64,000 nt of DNA, from assembly GCF_000006445.2 (NCBI RefSeq), contig NC_006047.2:1488001-1552000 (forward strand), written 5' to 3'. Below, piece by piece: positions 1 to 10,206 of this stretch. How positions within the stretch are numbered: the first letter of the stretch is position 1; each line of letters begins with the position of its first letter. The notes below the pieces were generated by a model. The model saw only the letters and a program-made list of their open reading frames with translations, did no database searches and was not told the origin of the DNA. The stretch is from Debaryomyces hansenii CBS767 (Eukaryota > Ascomycota > Pichiomycetes > Serinales > Debaryomycetaceae). Both the position numbers and the translations under genes were made by a program.

Positions 1-120
1 GGTTCTGAATAGGTTAATAAAGAATTTATGAAATATTTATCCTTAGTAACTTTCGTAGTCCTATTTTGTAAAAATCGATTAAAACTAAGTAAATTACCGT
101 CAAATATACATATTATACAA

Positions 121-2340
121 TTATCTAAAATACACATTCGAATTTTTGCGTCGTGGAGGGCTTGAAATATTTACCATATTGTTTGCATCATCATTTTCTA
201 TAGATGGTGATTTGTAATTATTAGCATAAGATTCTTTATTCATTTGCTGATGAGCTCTATGTGGGAAATAAACAGCATTAATCGGTGGCAAATAATATAC
301 GTTGGAAATAGGAAAATATTTATACCTGCTGTTCGTTTTATTTAGTGGAATCAAATTTATTTTTGACGTAGGATTGTCTAACAATGACTTTAGATTAATT
401 GATGAAGACGACGTCGCACTATGTAACAATGGAGGAATAGACTTATCCAGTTGATTATTATAAGGTTGCGATTTCGACGGAGAGTTACTTTTAAGTCTTT
501 TATTAGACGAGGATTCATTTTCAGTCTCGTCATCTTCCTCTTCTTCATCGTCCTCGCGAATGTTCTCTACGTCTTCTTCATCTTCAGGAATGTCTTCATT
601 TTCTTGAATTGAATTTGTCTCTTCGTTTTCTGTTTTCGTTTCTTGACCAGCAATAATGAAACTTTCTTTAGAATTAATTGATCTTCCCTTGATTAGAATG
701 TCTTTCCGATCAGCATAAAATGACGGGTTTCTTCCTCTAACAATAATCGGTTCGCTTACCAATTCAAATAGACTAACTTCGTTTCTCTCGTTGTATGTAT
801 TACTGGAATAATCTTCATCAATATAATCATCGTAGTATAAATCAGCTACTATTGCACTAACCTTAATTTTTAGATGATAATAATTTTGGAATGTTAGGTT
901 ACCGTTATTTGGAGTTGCACTCTTGAATTGTAGTTTTTTAACTGTATAGTAATTATCTATCTCAGAATTCTTAATAACCGATTCATTTAAGGTAATAGTC
1001 GATTGGGCTTTATCTATGGAAATCGGATTTACGAAATCATTATTTTCATCGGTAACAATTTCATCTTTAGGCCTTTCCTTATCTCTTTGGCCGTTATCAT
1101 CATAGATCACAATAGGAATACTTCTTATTTCCGAGACATTGGTATTCGCAAAAATCTCAACCTTGAACCACTTAATAACTCGTGTGATAGAGTATCCATA
1201 TTCGTTAGTTTGGAGCTTCAAAACTTTATTATTATTATCATCATCATTTGAGAATCCAGATAAATTCATACTCATAGATATTTGTATGTAATTTCTTCGG
1301 TAGCAAGAAATAACCTTTGGATCCATTTTGATATTCGGATCCCTTGGCATTTTAGTATTATCTTTTTCTCCATTATTCGGGTTTTCTAATTTGGAAAGGA
1401 TGTAATTATTATTGTCCGTATCATTCGTAAAAAATCTACCAGTCAAGTAACTCTGAAATTGCATTCTAATCTCATTATTATCCTTATCAACGATTTTATA
1501 ATCACTACAGGAAGAATTCTCCAGTTTTTTCAAATCGAGTAATCTTGTTAATTTATGAGGTTTGTAGTCAATATGCACTTCAGGTGATGTTGTAGCTCTA
1601 GATTTCTTAGCCTTTTTTTTAGTCTTATCTTTATCTTTAACATCCCTTTGCCTTAATGTAGAGGATTCATCATTTGCTTCGTTACTTTTCAATACGGCAT
1701 TTCTATCAATACTAGGAAACGACGATGGGATACTAGTTTGATTCGCATACGGATTTGGGCTACTAAAGGCATCAAATTCTCTAAAATTTCCATCAATACT
1801 TTGCAAATGTTTGCTATCCATGGAAAAAGTATCTAGACCGTTCGGTGGATTGGAAAACCAATTCAAATCTGCATTGGAAGGTGACCCCATTCTCATGGCA
1901 CCTCCGGAATTTTGGGGTTGAGTATGCGAACTTGGAAATAGCTGCTGATGTTGATGGTTAAGCGGTGCAAACATACGGTGCAGTTGATGGTGCAGTTGCT
2001 GAATAGAGGCTGCTGCTTCTATTGGGACGAAATTGGCATAATGGTTTATATGTCCACTTTGGTTCATTATAGCGTCCGATGCAATATTTCCTCCTTGCGA
2101 TAAGGATCCAATGTTGTTTATAAAATTATTGTTACTCATGAAATTACTAAAGTTCTCGTTATTGTCATTTCTCTTGGTGGTGTCGTTTTGGCCCCCAAAT
2201 AAATTGCCTATATCACTATTCTGCTCGAGCTCTTCCTGCTTGACATTGATGTTTTCGGTGGATATAGGATGCAAAATATCAGGCAAAAATAGCGACGCAA
2301 GATCATCATACTGATCTTTCTCTGTCGATCGATCTTCCAT
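121..2340 (-). CDS. NDT80/PhoG-family transcription factor
   Basis: A 739-aa protein whose middle (about residues 255-555) looks like the NDT80/PhoG DNA-binding domain, an Ig-fold domain that reads promoter DNA. Visible marks are the CYRRNYIQISMSMNLSGF stretch, a following VIKWFKVEIFAN strand and a long, insert-rich beta region ending in PIIVRGRNPSFY. The N-terminus is Asn/Gln/His-rich (about 85-145). A Lys-rich patch precedes the domain (about 235-250) and an acidic run lies near 585-620, as expected for a regulator with activation regions. CTG-clade yeasts carry several members (NDT80, REP1, RON1 in Candida albicans), acting in meiosis, drug response and GlcNAc signalling; I cannot tell which this is. 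ATG at 2338-2340 is the first in frame. It shares a 534-bp divergent promoter with the aminotransferase. Confidence 0.75.
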   Translation of the reverse strand: MEDRSTEKDQYDDLASLFLPDILHPISTENINVKQEELEQNSDIGNLFGGQNDTTKRNDNNENFSNFMSNNNFINNIGSLSQGGNIASDAIMNQSGHINHYANFVPIEAAASIQQLHHQLHRMFAPLNHQHQQLFPSSHTQPQNSGGAMRMGSPSNADLNWFSNPPNGLDTFSMDSKHLQSIDGNFREFDAFSSPNPYANQTSIPSSFPSIDRNAVLKSNEANDESSTLRQRDVKDKDKTKKKAKKSRATTSPEVHIDYKPHKLTRLLDLKKLENSSCSDYKIVDKDNNEIRMQFQSYLTGRFFTNDTDNNNYILSKLENPNNGEKDNTKMPRDPNIKMDPKVISCYRRNYIQISMSMNLSGFSNDDDNNNKVLKLQTNEYGYSITRVIKWFKVEIFANTNVSEIRSIPIVIYDDNGQRDKERPKDEIVTDENNDFVNPISIDKAQSTITLNESVIKNSEIDNYYTVKKLQFKSATPNNGNLTFQNYYHLKIKVSAIVADLYYDDYIDEDYSSNTYNERNEVSLFELVSEPIIVRGRNPSFYADRKDILIKGRSINSKESFIIAGQETKTENEETNSIQENEDIPEDEEDVENIREDDEEEEDDETENESSSNKRLKSNSPSKSQPYNNQLDKSIPPLLHSATSSSSINLKSLLDNPTSKINLIPLNKTNSRYKYFPISNVYYLPPINAVYFPHRAHQQMNKESYANNYKSPSIENDDANNMVNISSPPRRKNSNVYFR

Positions 2341-2874
2341 TTCTTGGCTTTAATATAGTGAATTAATGCTTACGTATATGTTTAATATCTACACTTCCAA
2401 CGATTTTATGAAGGGCACCAATTTTATATACAGGATATCATATACTGTATGGCCGTTTATCTTTCCTAGCAAACTTAGGCTAAATTCTCAATTCGGGCTC
2501 GATGATAGTACGAGTATGGGGTACAATGTACACGCTTATTTTGATGCAATACGTACACATTTGACATACTCGTAATGTAGACATACACATAATATATACA
2601 TACTAGTATAGAAGATTGCCGGGACCCCACACTATAAGCTTTTTGGGCGGAAAAGATTTGAGACATGGGTTCGGGACTACTACTCTATTGTACCATAGTA
2701 AGTATAAATAATAAATTATTTTATGTATCTACTACTTTTAGTGGATATATTCTTTCAATTCTTCCGCGCATGGTAGACGGAAAATTATCAAGCGGAGTAA
2801 AATAGCTTAAATAGGGACGTTAAGAGAATAGCGTAAAGGAAGTTGATAAGAACATAAAAGGAAAGTAATTGAGA
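2341..2874. promoter_or_regulatory. Divergent promoter region, NDT80-like / aminotransferase
   Basis: This 534-bp AT-rich gap lies between two divergent starts. A short GC-richer patch near 2615-2650 (GCCGGGACCCCACAC, then GGGCGG) stands out from its surroundings and could hold zinc-finger binding sites. No exact middle-sporulation element was found. Small ORFs here have no coding support. Confidence 0.4.
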
Positions 2875-4074
2875 ATGGTTTTGCAAGAGGAGTTTCAAGT
2901 TGAACAGTTCATGGATAAATATGAGACTGATATCAAGTATAACATGGGCGAAACATGTGTTGATTCGTTATCTATAAAGGACTTGACAGAGTTAGTAGAT
3001 CCAAGGGATGCTAAGAATGTACAGCAACAATTGTCGAAGGCTGTTTTGGAGACAAAGCTAACTTACGGATGCATTCAGGGGTCTGAAAGGTTGAGAAAGG
3101 CTATTTCTAAGATTTATAATGACGATTATAAGGGGGGTGAAAACCCGAACCCAGTTGAGCCGACAGACTTGGTTATAACCAATGGAGCCATTGGTGGCAA
3201 CTTCTTACTATTTTACACTTTGGTAGATCCTGAAGATCATGTAATTATAGTTGATCCGAGCTACCAACAATTATCTAGTGTGCCCAATGTGTTCTCAAGT
3301 GGAAATGCCACCAAATTCCCAATGAACTTCGAAGATGGTTATAGGCCAAATTTAGAGAAGTTATCGAACTTAATGGCCGAGAGAAAGACCAAGTTATTGG
3401 TTATTAATAATCCCAATAATCCAACGGGTGTTGTTTGGGAGAACCAAGTATTAGAGAAAATCATTGATATTTGCAGAAAGCACGACGCTTACATATTATG
3501 TGACGAGGTATACAGACCGTTGTACCATTCAGTTGAACCGGGTCCAAAATCCATAGTTAATTTTGGATATGAAAAGGCCATTTCTACAGGATCTACTTCC
3601 AAGGCATTCTCATTCGCTGGGTTGAGACTAGGCTGGATTGCATGTCAAAATCCCGGATTAGTGAAAAATTTACTATGTAAGAGAGATTATAATACGATTT
3701 CAGTTTCAATGATTGACGACATCTTAGCGACGTTTGTATTGGACAACTACAAGACAATTCTTGAAAGAAATTATCAGCTTTGCAGGGATAATTTGAAACT
3801 AATCGAGGACTTTGTTGATGAATCTCAAGGAAAAGTTGCGTGGGTGAAGCCTCAGGGAGGAACTACGTGCTTTTTGAAGTTCACTAATCCAAACATCGAT
3901 ACTTTTAACATGTCGACAGATTTAGCAGAGAATCACGGTTTGTTGATTATTCCCGGTGAAACGTTTTATAACAAGAAGGGCTTCATCAGAGTAGGTTTCG
4001 GGAATAGTAGAGCTTCGGTCGAAGGTGGCCTCGCCGTATTGAAGCAATGGCTAGTAAAAGAAAACTTATGGTAA
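2875..4074 (+). CDS. PLP-dependent aminotransferase, class I/II
   Basis: A 399-aa fold-type I aminotransferase of unknown substrate. Visible family marks are NNPNNPTG (the Asn that contacts the PLP ring), CDEVY (the Asp that pairs with the PLP nitrogen), and STGSTSKAFSFAGLRLGW with the Schiff-base lysine near residue 243. A conserved Arg (IRVGFGNS) near the C-terminus should bind the substrate carboxylate. The start is ATG 2875; an upstream in-frame TTG at 2869 is not used in yeast nuclear genes. There is no mitochondrial presequence, so it is probably cytosolic. The compact N-terminus (YNMGETCVDSLSIKDL) does not remind me of the standard yeast enzymes (AAT, ARO8/9, BNA3, BAT). It looks closer to bacterial-type small aminotransferases, but that impression needs a search. 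Confidence 0.85.
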   Translation: MVLQEEFQVEQFMDKYETDIKYNMGETCVDSLSIKDLTELVDPRDAKNVQQQLSKAVLETKLTYGCIQGSERLRKAISKIYNDDYKGGENPNPVEPTDLVITNGAIGGNFLLFYTLVDPEDHVIIVDPSYQQLSSVPNVFSSGNATKFPMNFEDGYRPNLEKLSNLMAERKTKLLVINNPNNPTGVVWENQVLEKIIDICRKHDAYILCDEVYRPLYHSVEPGPKSIVNFGYEKAISTGSTSKAFSFAGLRLGWIACQNPGLVKNLLCKRDYNTISVSMIDDILATFVLDNYKTILERNYQLCRDNLKLIEDFVDESQGKVAWVKPQGGTTCFLKFTNPNIDTFNMSTDLAENHGLLIIPGETFYNKKGFIRVGFGNSRASVEGGLAVLKQWLVKENLW

Positions 4075-4438
4075 TTTAAACTTTATTTTTCCAGCCTAAT
4101 GAGAATATTACACTATCGTAGATTTTCAAGTACATGATAATTATTTTTAAGAATCAATTGATCCTTTACGAGTATATATTATTGTATCAATTATTCAGTA
4201 ATTTACGACATAAAATATGTAGTCAAAGAGTGCGGTGAATCTAAAATAGTCTGATTCAGGATATGATATGTATCCAAGAACAATAGTTATAATTGGTCAT
4301 TGGGTACAAGTGGAGATGGCTTAACCATTGACTTTTATATCATTTGTATACGATTACTATAATACTAATTTTAATTGAATTGCATTCATTATTGTTGTTG
4401 TATAAATCTGTGAAATGGTGGCGTTCTGTATATAATTT

Positions 4439-4448
4439 CTAAAAATAG
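4439..4448 (+). promoter_or_regulatory. Rlm1/MEF2-type site upstream of MKC1
   Basis: CTAAAAATAG fits the Rlm1 consensus CTA(A/T)4TAG exactly and lies 257 bp before the MKC1 start. A near match (CTAAAATAG, one base short) is about 200 bp further upstream, near 4239. Rlm1 is the MADS-box factor activated by the Slt2/Mkc1 kinase in yeast, so a site here would allow positive feedback. The match is seen; binding is inferred. The rest of the 4075-4704 gap is AT-rich with no other feature I can name. Confidence 0.55.
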
Positions 4449-4704
4449 AGTGACTTTCGATGTTGCTTATTATAGGGACAAATCATTCTTCATCTAACAA
4501 AACAAAAAGCATACGGCTTTAATATTATCTATTGTGATTCGAAATTTTACAAAGCTACAGAATTGGTACCTTGATTCTATTTATAAAAAAATTACTAGTG
4601 AAAGATTACTTATTTAATTCAGGGATTCTAGTAAATCATTGAATTGAGAATTGGAGTAATTTTAAATCAACCCTTTTTGAGCTGCTTTCATATATTTTAA
4701 GAAT

Positions 4705-6216
4705 ATGCCACAAGATACAGAGACAATGTATTCTGGACGTGTTGTGAATAAGGTTTATAACCAAGATTTCATCATTGATAGAAGATTCAAGATAGTGAAA
4801 GAATTAGGGCATGGGGCTTATGGAATCGTATGTTCGGCCAAGTATGACGATGGATCTGATAATGAAGATGGAAGCTATGTAGCTATTAAGAAGATCACCA
4901 ATATTTTCAGCAAGAAAATATTGTGTAAGAGATCTTTGAGAGAATTGAAATTGCTACAATTCTTCAGAGGACACAAGAATATTACATGTCTATATGATTT
5001 GGATATTATTCCTAATCCAATAACCGGAGAATTCAACGAAATATATCTTTATGAAGAATTAATGGAATGTGACATGCATCAAATCATTAGATCAGGTCAA
5101 CACTTAACGGATTCGCATTATCAATCATTCATTTATCAGACATTGTGTGGTTTAAAGTATATTCATAGTGCTGACGTCTTGCATCGTGATTTAAAACCAG
5201 GCAATTTATTAGTTAACGCTGATTGTGAATTGAAGATTTGTGATTTTGGATTAGCAAGGGGGTTCCTGGAATGTCCTGAGCAGAATGTTGGGTTCATGAC
5301 TGAATATGTAGCAACTAGGTGGTACAGAGCTCCTGAGATCATGTTGAGTTTTACAAATTATACTAAAGCAATTGATATCTGGTCAGTTGGTTGTATATTG
5401 GCCGAATTATTAGGAGGGAAACCAATTTTCAGAGGTAAGGATTATGTTGATCAATTGAATCAAATTTTACTTATTTTAGGAACCCCGAAGGAATCAACAT
5501 TAACTAAGATTGGATCTGTCAGAGCTCAGAATTATGTGAGATCCTTACCGTTTATGCGAAAGGTTCATTATTCTGAATTGTTTCCAACTGCAAATCCGTT
5601 GGCTCTAGATTTATTGGAAAAAATGCTCACTTTAGATCCGTATGAAAGAATTACCGTTGAAGAAGCGTTAAACCATCCATATTTATCTGTTTGGCATGAT
5701 CCACAAGATGAACCAGAGTGTCAAATAAAATTTGATTTCAAGTCGTTTGAAACTGTCGATGATATGAAGTCAATGAAAAATCTTATAATTGATGAGGTCA
5801 AGAATTTTAGAGATTTTGTCAGAAAACCATTACAAGAACAACAGCAAATTCAACTACAAATGCAGATACAGCAACAGGAAAGAGAGAAACAAAAAAATGA
5901 TTCCATGGATTTATCAACTCCAATAAATCAGCAACAATTTAATGAAATGTTAAGTTCAAGTTCTAACTCTAACTCCAATTCAAATTCAAACCCAGAGACG
6001 GGGGTTAATACAGACACTCCAAAGATGACGAATGATAATGACTTGCAGTATTATCAATCTATTCCAAAACCACAGGAACTTGATGAATTTACATTTTCAC
6101 ATAATAGTAAGGGCTTATCTCCGACAGATAATAATGACAATCATACTGATTTATTTAGATTGGAAGAAGAACTAGGGTTTGGCTTAGATGGTGCTGGGAT
6201 GTTCAATAATATTTAA
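4705..6216 (+). CDS. MKC1: Cell wall integrity MAP kinase Mkc1/Slt2
   Basis: A 503-aa MAP kinase of the Slt2/Mpk1 type, the last kinase of the Pkc1-Bck1-Mkk cell wall integrity cascade. Domain order: Gly loop GHGAYGIV (about 36-43), catalytic lysine in [14 protein letters not shown] catalytic loop, DFG, and the dual phosphorylation motif T199-E200-Y201 in the activation segment, followed by [10 protein letters not shown]. After the kinase domain (ending near 330) come the common-docking region and a Gln-rich, then Ser/Asn-rich tail (about 375-435), typical of Slt2 orthologues. ATG 4705 gives the expected short N-terminus. One codon in the activation segment (5266-5268) is CTG where I recall Ser in Slt2/Mkc1, supporting CTG = Ser. 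It converges with the WD40 gene, 95 bp apart. Confidence 0.95.
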   Translation: MPQDTETMYSGRVVNKVYNQDFIIDRRFKIVKELGHGAYGIVCSAKYDDGSDNEDGSYVAIKKITNIFSKKILCKRSLRELKLLQFFRGHKNITCLYDLDIIPNPITGEFNEIYLYEELMECDMHQIIRSGQHLTDSHYQSFIYQTLCGLKYIHSADVLHRDLKPGNLLVNADCELKICDFGLARGFLECPEQNVGFMTEYVATRWYRAPEIMLSFTNYTKAIDIWSVGCILAELLGGKPIFRGKDYVDQLNQILLILGTPKESTLTKIGSVRAQNYVRSLPFMRKVHYSELFPTANPLALDLLEKMLTLDPYERITVEEALNHPYLSVWHDPQDEPECQIKFDFKSFETVDDMKSMKNLIIDEVKNFRDFVRKPLQEQQQIQLQMQIQQQEREKQKNDSMDLSTPINQQQFNEMLSSSSNSNSNSNSNPETGVNTDTPKMTNDNDLQYYQSIPKPQELDEFTFSHNSKGLSPTDNNDNHTDLFRLEEELGFGLDGAGMFNNI

Positions 6217-6311
6217 AAAATATCTTTGGTTAAATATGGACTTTTTGTTTGCATGAGTTAGCATAGAGAAGAATATAAAAACTAAAATTGTATATTAACA
6301 TGTATATAAAT

Positions 6312-9113
6312 TTATTTAATTTGGTACCTAAATATGTCCCCATTTTTGCCAAAACACCAGAAATTTAGCTTATCCAAATAAAAACCATCCAATCTTCCAT
6401 CTTTAATCCAATGCGACAAATCAATTACTAGCAATGGCACTTCAATGGAAGGCACAAGCTTATCGCTAATAATAGGATGTATTATTGTAGAATACCTTTT
6501 CTTCGCTTTATAATTATTTGACTCCTGTAATACTAACCTTGTATAGTGTCTTTTCAACCTCAAGTCATAAAGTGATTTATATAACGCAACAATTACTTGA
6601 ATATTATCAGTTAAATTTTCCAGCGATATTTCTCGGCTGCAATTGCGACCATTTAAAACAGAAGCCATATTTGACATCGTGCCACCTACTGCATTATTCC
6701 ACGGTGCATTCAAATTATTAAATTGAAATGATGCCATAGACATTGATGGTGACATTGCATCATCTGGCTGAGTTAGTGATATATTTCGTGCATGGTAGTT
6801 TTGGTTCGTCTTCATAGACATTGAAGCAGAAATTCTGTTAGAAGAAATATTACTTGGATTATGCGTAACTTGTTTAGATTTAAATTGAGGTTGGAATGGT
6901 GGTGGTGGTGAAGGTTGCATAGAATATCTTCTTTTCTGTTTACTTACTAAATGATGATGCCTTTTAACCTTTGGAAGTGCCTTATAATCAAACTCCCAAA
7001 TTATTATTTGTCCGTCATATCCACAGCTGATTAGTTTATAAACAGGGCTATTAGATGATGCCAGTTCTATATTATCTCTATTCTCCTCGTTTAAAACGAA
7101 TTTGATTTTATGAACTGTGTTCGTATGTCCTTTAAATCTACTAACAATCTTTATATCTTTTACTATAAGAGGATAAGTCAGCTCCATATTAATATTTGAA
7201 TTGCTCACGTTATGGATTGATTCATCGAACCTTGCATGCTCATAGGTATTTGAGGGCATCGTCGACGTAGGTGATAAGAATTGATTGTTGATGGGAATAT
7301 TCGCACCACTTCCTGAGTTAGCACTGTTAATTGTTCCACTTCTAGACCTTCGTCCAGAAATACCTGCGTAGTTTGAAGTCCCAGTTGGATTGGTATTATT
7401 TGCATGGTGATTATTGGAATATTTTGTTAAAAATCCATTGATATTGTAATAAGTCATTTTAAAGATTTCAATTAGATCCCCCTTACCCACGACACAGAAA
7501 AATTTAAAATCTGGCGAAAATTGAATATCTGAAATTTGATTGTGGAAGTAGTTTGAAATCATATCACAAATTAAAGAGTTATTCAACGGATTACCTGTAT
7601 CCCCATAGTTCATATTGTATGTAGAAACAAGGTCTATAAATCTTACCAAACCATCATCCGAAGCAATAGCTACTATCATGGGATTAGACTGATTATAGTT
7701 ATCGTTTGTATTATAGGGTAAAGTTGATGTTATTGATGTGATAGCCTTGTGGCTAACCTTCATATGACCAATGAGGTAATTAGGGTATTCATCTAATTGC
7801 TCTTTGGTAGTTGTAAAAGGACTTAAATCAAATTTCTTGAAGTATGTAACATGATCGTCTTTTCCAACAACACGCTTCGAATAGCGTAGTTTAGATTTAT
7901 CATCATTTGATTTGGCATATGGGTCGATGATAGCGACTTCGCCATTGGAATAACCTGCAACTATTAAAAACTCGTATAGGTTATTGGAAATTATAGATAA
8001 GCTAGTTACCGAGGCTTGCCTTAGATTATTCGAATAAGAATAAGAATTAAAGGATGCAGAATCTGGCATCACAGGGTTAGAGCTCAAATCATCAAATACT
8101 TGATAAGTCAACAATGATAAATTTATCATGACAATTTCACCACTTCCGAAACCAAGAACAACAATTGGATGTTGAGCTAAGCTTGTGAATGCCACTAAGC
8201 TTGTGATAATCAGATGTTGTTGAAATTGGATCCGCAACAAAGGATTCTCAATAACCTTAGGGTATTGTGTTCCTTCTTGTATATATTCCTCATTATAAGG
8301 TAAGCTAGGTTTATCGGCGAAAATTTCATGCGTATTTTTATAATTTGATTCATCATCTATACTGATTACATTCAAAACATTGATATGGGACGAAATCAAT
8401 AATTTAGAAGTCTTCGGAGAATTCAACTCATTCAAATATGATTCATTGTCATAATTCATTATTCTTTCTATTAAATGACCGTTCGAATTCGATTTATTGT
8501 CAGGCAAAAATGCTAGTAAGTTATGGGTATTACTATTATTATCATTCGCATTAGTATTGGAATTCGTGATCTTCAATAACTTGTTAAAGTTACTTGTTAG
8601 CTTATTGAATGGGTTTTTACTTGCAAAATTATGGCTATTTGCACTTGCATTCTTCATATTATCGAGGTCAATCATAGTGGAAAGGCATCCCGGATTCAAA
8701 TGAATTAATTTGAATGGATCATGTACTAGTGGGTTCACATTTGCTCCAATATGCATACCCCCGTCCTTTGATTTAGCAGCCTCTTTGGTTTTTACAATCT
8801 TTTCAAAAAAATTAGTTATATGGTACGGCATTGAAACGTACGTAGTTGATTCATTCGACCCTGGCACCCTATTCAACGGAGGCCTCGAAATGTGTAGATA
8901 TGTAGGAGACAACAATGCCTTATTAGTGGCTGTAGAATGATTTCCTACTAATGGCCAATCTAGCTCTAGCAGCCCATGTTGGGGTAATTTGGTTAGATCC
9001 TCCTCAAGGCTAAAATGAACATTATAATCCAAATATGTTATACCTGGGCATACCGAATTTAAAAATCCATTAGCAGAGGGTAATTGCAGTAATTGTACAG
9101 TCGTCAGGGTCAT
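6312..9113 (-). CDS. WD40 protein, CreC/WDR20/DMWD-like
   Basis: A 933-aa protein with scattered WD40 blades: VVLGFGSGEIVMINL, LIVAGYSNGEVAIIDPY, VAIASDDGLVRFIDL, ISDIQFSPDFKFFCVVGKGDLIEIF, then GHTNTVHKIKF and LISCGYDGQIIIWEFD, closing with a blade at the extreme C-terminus (LNFWCFGKNGDIFRYQI). The order and the long Asn/Ser-rich inserts match the CreC/WDR20/DMWD family. Members activate ubiquitin proteases (CreB in Aspergillus, USP12/46 in animals, Ubp9 in fission yeast). That placement rests on reading blade order by eye, so treat it as a proposal; a WD40 scaffold is secure. A His/Lys/Arg-rich patch and a Pro run (PSPPPPFQPQF) lie near 715-735. No transmembrane segment or signal peptide was seen. 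Confidence 0.6.
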   Translation of the reverse strand: MTLTTVQLLQLPSANGFLNSVCPGITYLDYNVHFSLEEDLTKLPQHGLLELDWPLVGNHSTATNKALLSPTYLHISRPPLNRVPGSNESTTYVSMPYHITNFFEKIVKTKEAAKSKDGGMHIGANVNPLVHDPFKLIHLNPGCLSTMIDLDNMKNASANSHNFASKNPFNKLTSNFNKLLKITNSNTNANDNNSNTHNLLAFLPDNKSNSNGHLIERIMNYDNESYLNELNSPKTSKLLISSHINVLNVISIDDESNYKNTHEIFADKPSLPYNEEYIQEGTQYPKVIENPLLRIQFQQHLIITSLVAFTSLAQHPIVVLGFGSGEIVMINLSLLTYQVFDDLSSNPVMPDSASFNSYSYSNNLRQASVTSLSIISNNLYEFLIVAGYSNGEVAIIDPYAKSNDDKSKLRYSKRVVGKDDHVTYFKKFDLSPFTTTKEQLDEYPNYLIGHMKVSHKAITSITSTLPYNTNDNYNQSNPMIVAIASDDGLVRFIDLVSTYNMNYGDTGNPLNNSLICDMISNYFHNQISDIQFSPDFKFFCVVGKGDLIEIFKMTYYNINGFLTKYSNNHHANNTNPTGTSNYAGISGRRSRSGTINSANSGSGANIPINNQFLSPTSTMPSNTYEHARFDESIHNVSNSNINMELTYPLIVKDIKIVSRFKGHTNTVHKIKFVLNEENRDNIELASSNSPVYKLISCGYDGQIIIWEFDYKALPKVKRHHHLVSKQKRRYSMQPSPPPPFQPQFKSKQVTHNPSNISSNRISASMSMKTNQNYHARNISLTQPDDAMSPSMSMASFQFNNLNAPWNNAVGGTMSNMASVLNGRNCSREISLENLTDNIQVIVALYKSLYDLRLKRHYTRLVLQESNNYKAKKRYSTIIHPIISDKLVPSIEVPLLVIDLSHWIKDGRLDGFYLDKLNFWCFGKNGDIFRYQIK

Positions 9114-10206
9114 TACTTGGCCATTACCTTATCTATCCTTTAAATGGTATACTTCTTGGTTCAGGGTATATGGAGACTATACCGACAAATCCTATAATAC
9201 TTAGATATATGCAGGCATATTCAAATTAGTTGGGCATTCCTGATATAAGTTTGAGACAGTATTATATAAGAAATAGACACATATTATTTCCTATATACAG
9301 ATAGATTATCTACAGATTCCGCTCCATCAGGCGGCGAGTAATAAAATCAGTTTCTTTCCTCTGCTTGAAGATTAAACCACACCAAGAACGAATGGTAAGA
9401 CTTACGACGGTAAAGATGATGCAAGTTACCAGATGATATGATGTGATTGAACTGGATATCATAATTGTATCTTTTGTAGCAGAGGGTTTTACAATAGGAT
9501 TAAAAGAGACATATCTAGGATGTGCTTTATTAAACAGGCTGCGTTAGAAAAATGTTCGATATAATCCATACAAGACATATAGAGACAATATTGTGTCGTC
9601 TTGACGAAAGGTGCTCGAAGCAGAAGTCAGTTTAATAACCGCTGGACGGTAAAAAGGAGAGGTGCAAATATTTTTTAAATTATCTTCGTGCAAATGAAGG
9701 TAATGGAACCCAATGGTCTTCTCTGTTCAATGTATACCTTTCTTTTTGGCATACGGAGGTTTATATTATTAAGATGATGAAGTGAATGAAGTTATCGTCT
9801 TGCTCCTATTAGATGGTTACCGTGTCACGTGATTTACGGAGCATAATTTTTGCGCGACGAAAAATCCGACAAGAAGAAAAACGGCAAACCTAGCTTAATA
9901 ACCCCCTTATACATAGGATTTACTTAATTACTCCAACGGTTAAATACCTGATAATCAATCGATTTAACCGGTCCATTTAGTCTCACCATACTTGGACTTG
10001 TATATAGCACACAGCACACACCCAACGTGCGGATATATTTAATTTCCTTTTGCCATTATTTGTGTTGATTAGAATTTGTTGTGTTAGGGGAGAGATTGTC
10101 GAAAAAATTTCCGACGAGCCACGGAACATCCGCACACCCATAGTTAAGGAAGGTTCAATCCCAAATTACAATACAAATAACTACATAGTCCAATCAATTA
10201 ATTAAC
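9114..10206. promoter_or_regulatory. Long divergent gap, WD40 gene / EPL1
   Basis: A 1.09-kb gap without a convincing ORF. The clearest element is the palindrome TCACGTGA at 9825-9832, an E-box of the Cbf1/Tye7/bHLH type, about 375 bp before EPL1. Just downstream is a CGCG-containing stretch (TTTTTGCGCGACGAAAAA, near 9847-9864), similar to but not matching MCB/SCB cell-cycle boxes. Length and element placement favour EPL1 as the regulated gene. Confidence 0.45.

Noticed and set aside
2869..2874. Upstream start of the aminotransferase at TTG 2869
   Set aside because: Non-ATG start; ATG at 2875 follows at once. The same reasoning moved the BNI1 start to 22604 and the second P450 to 47574.
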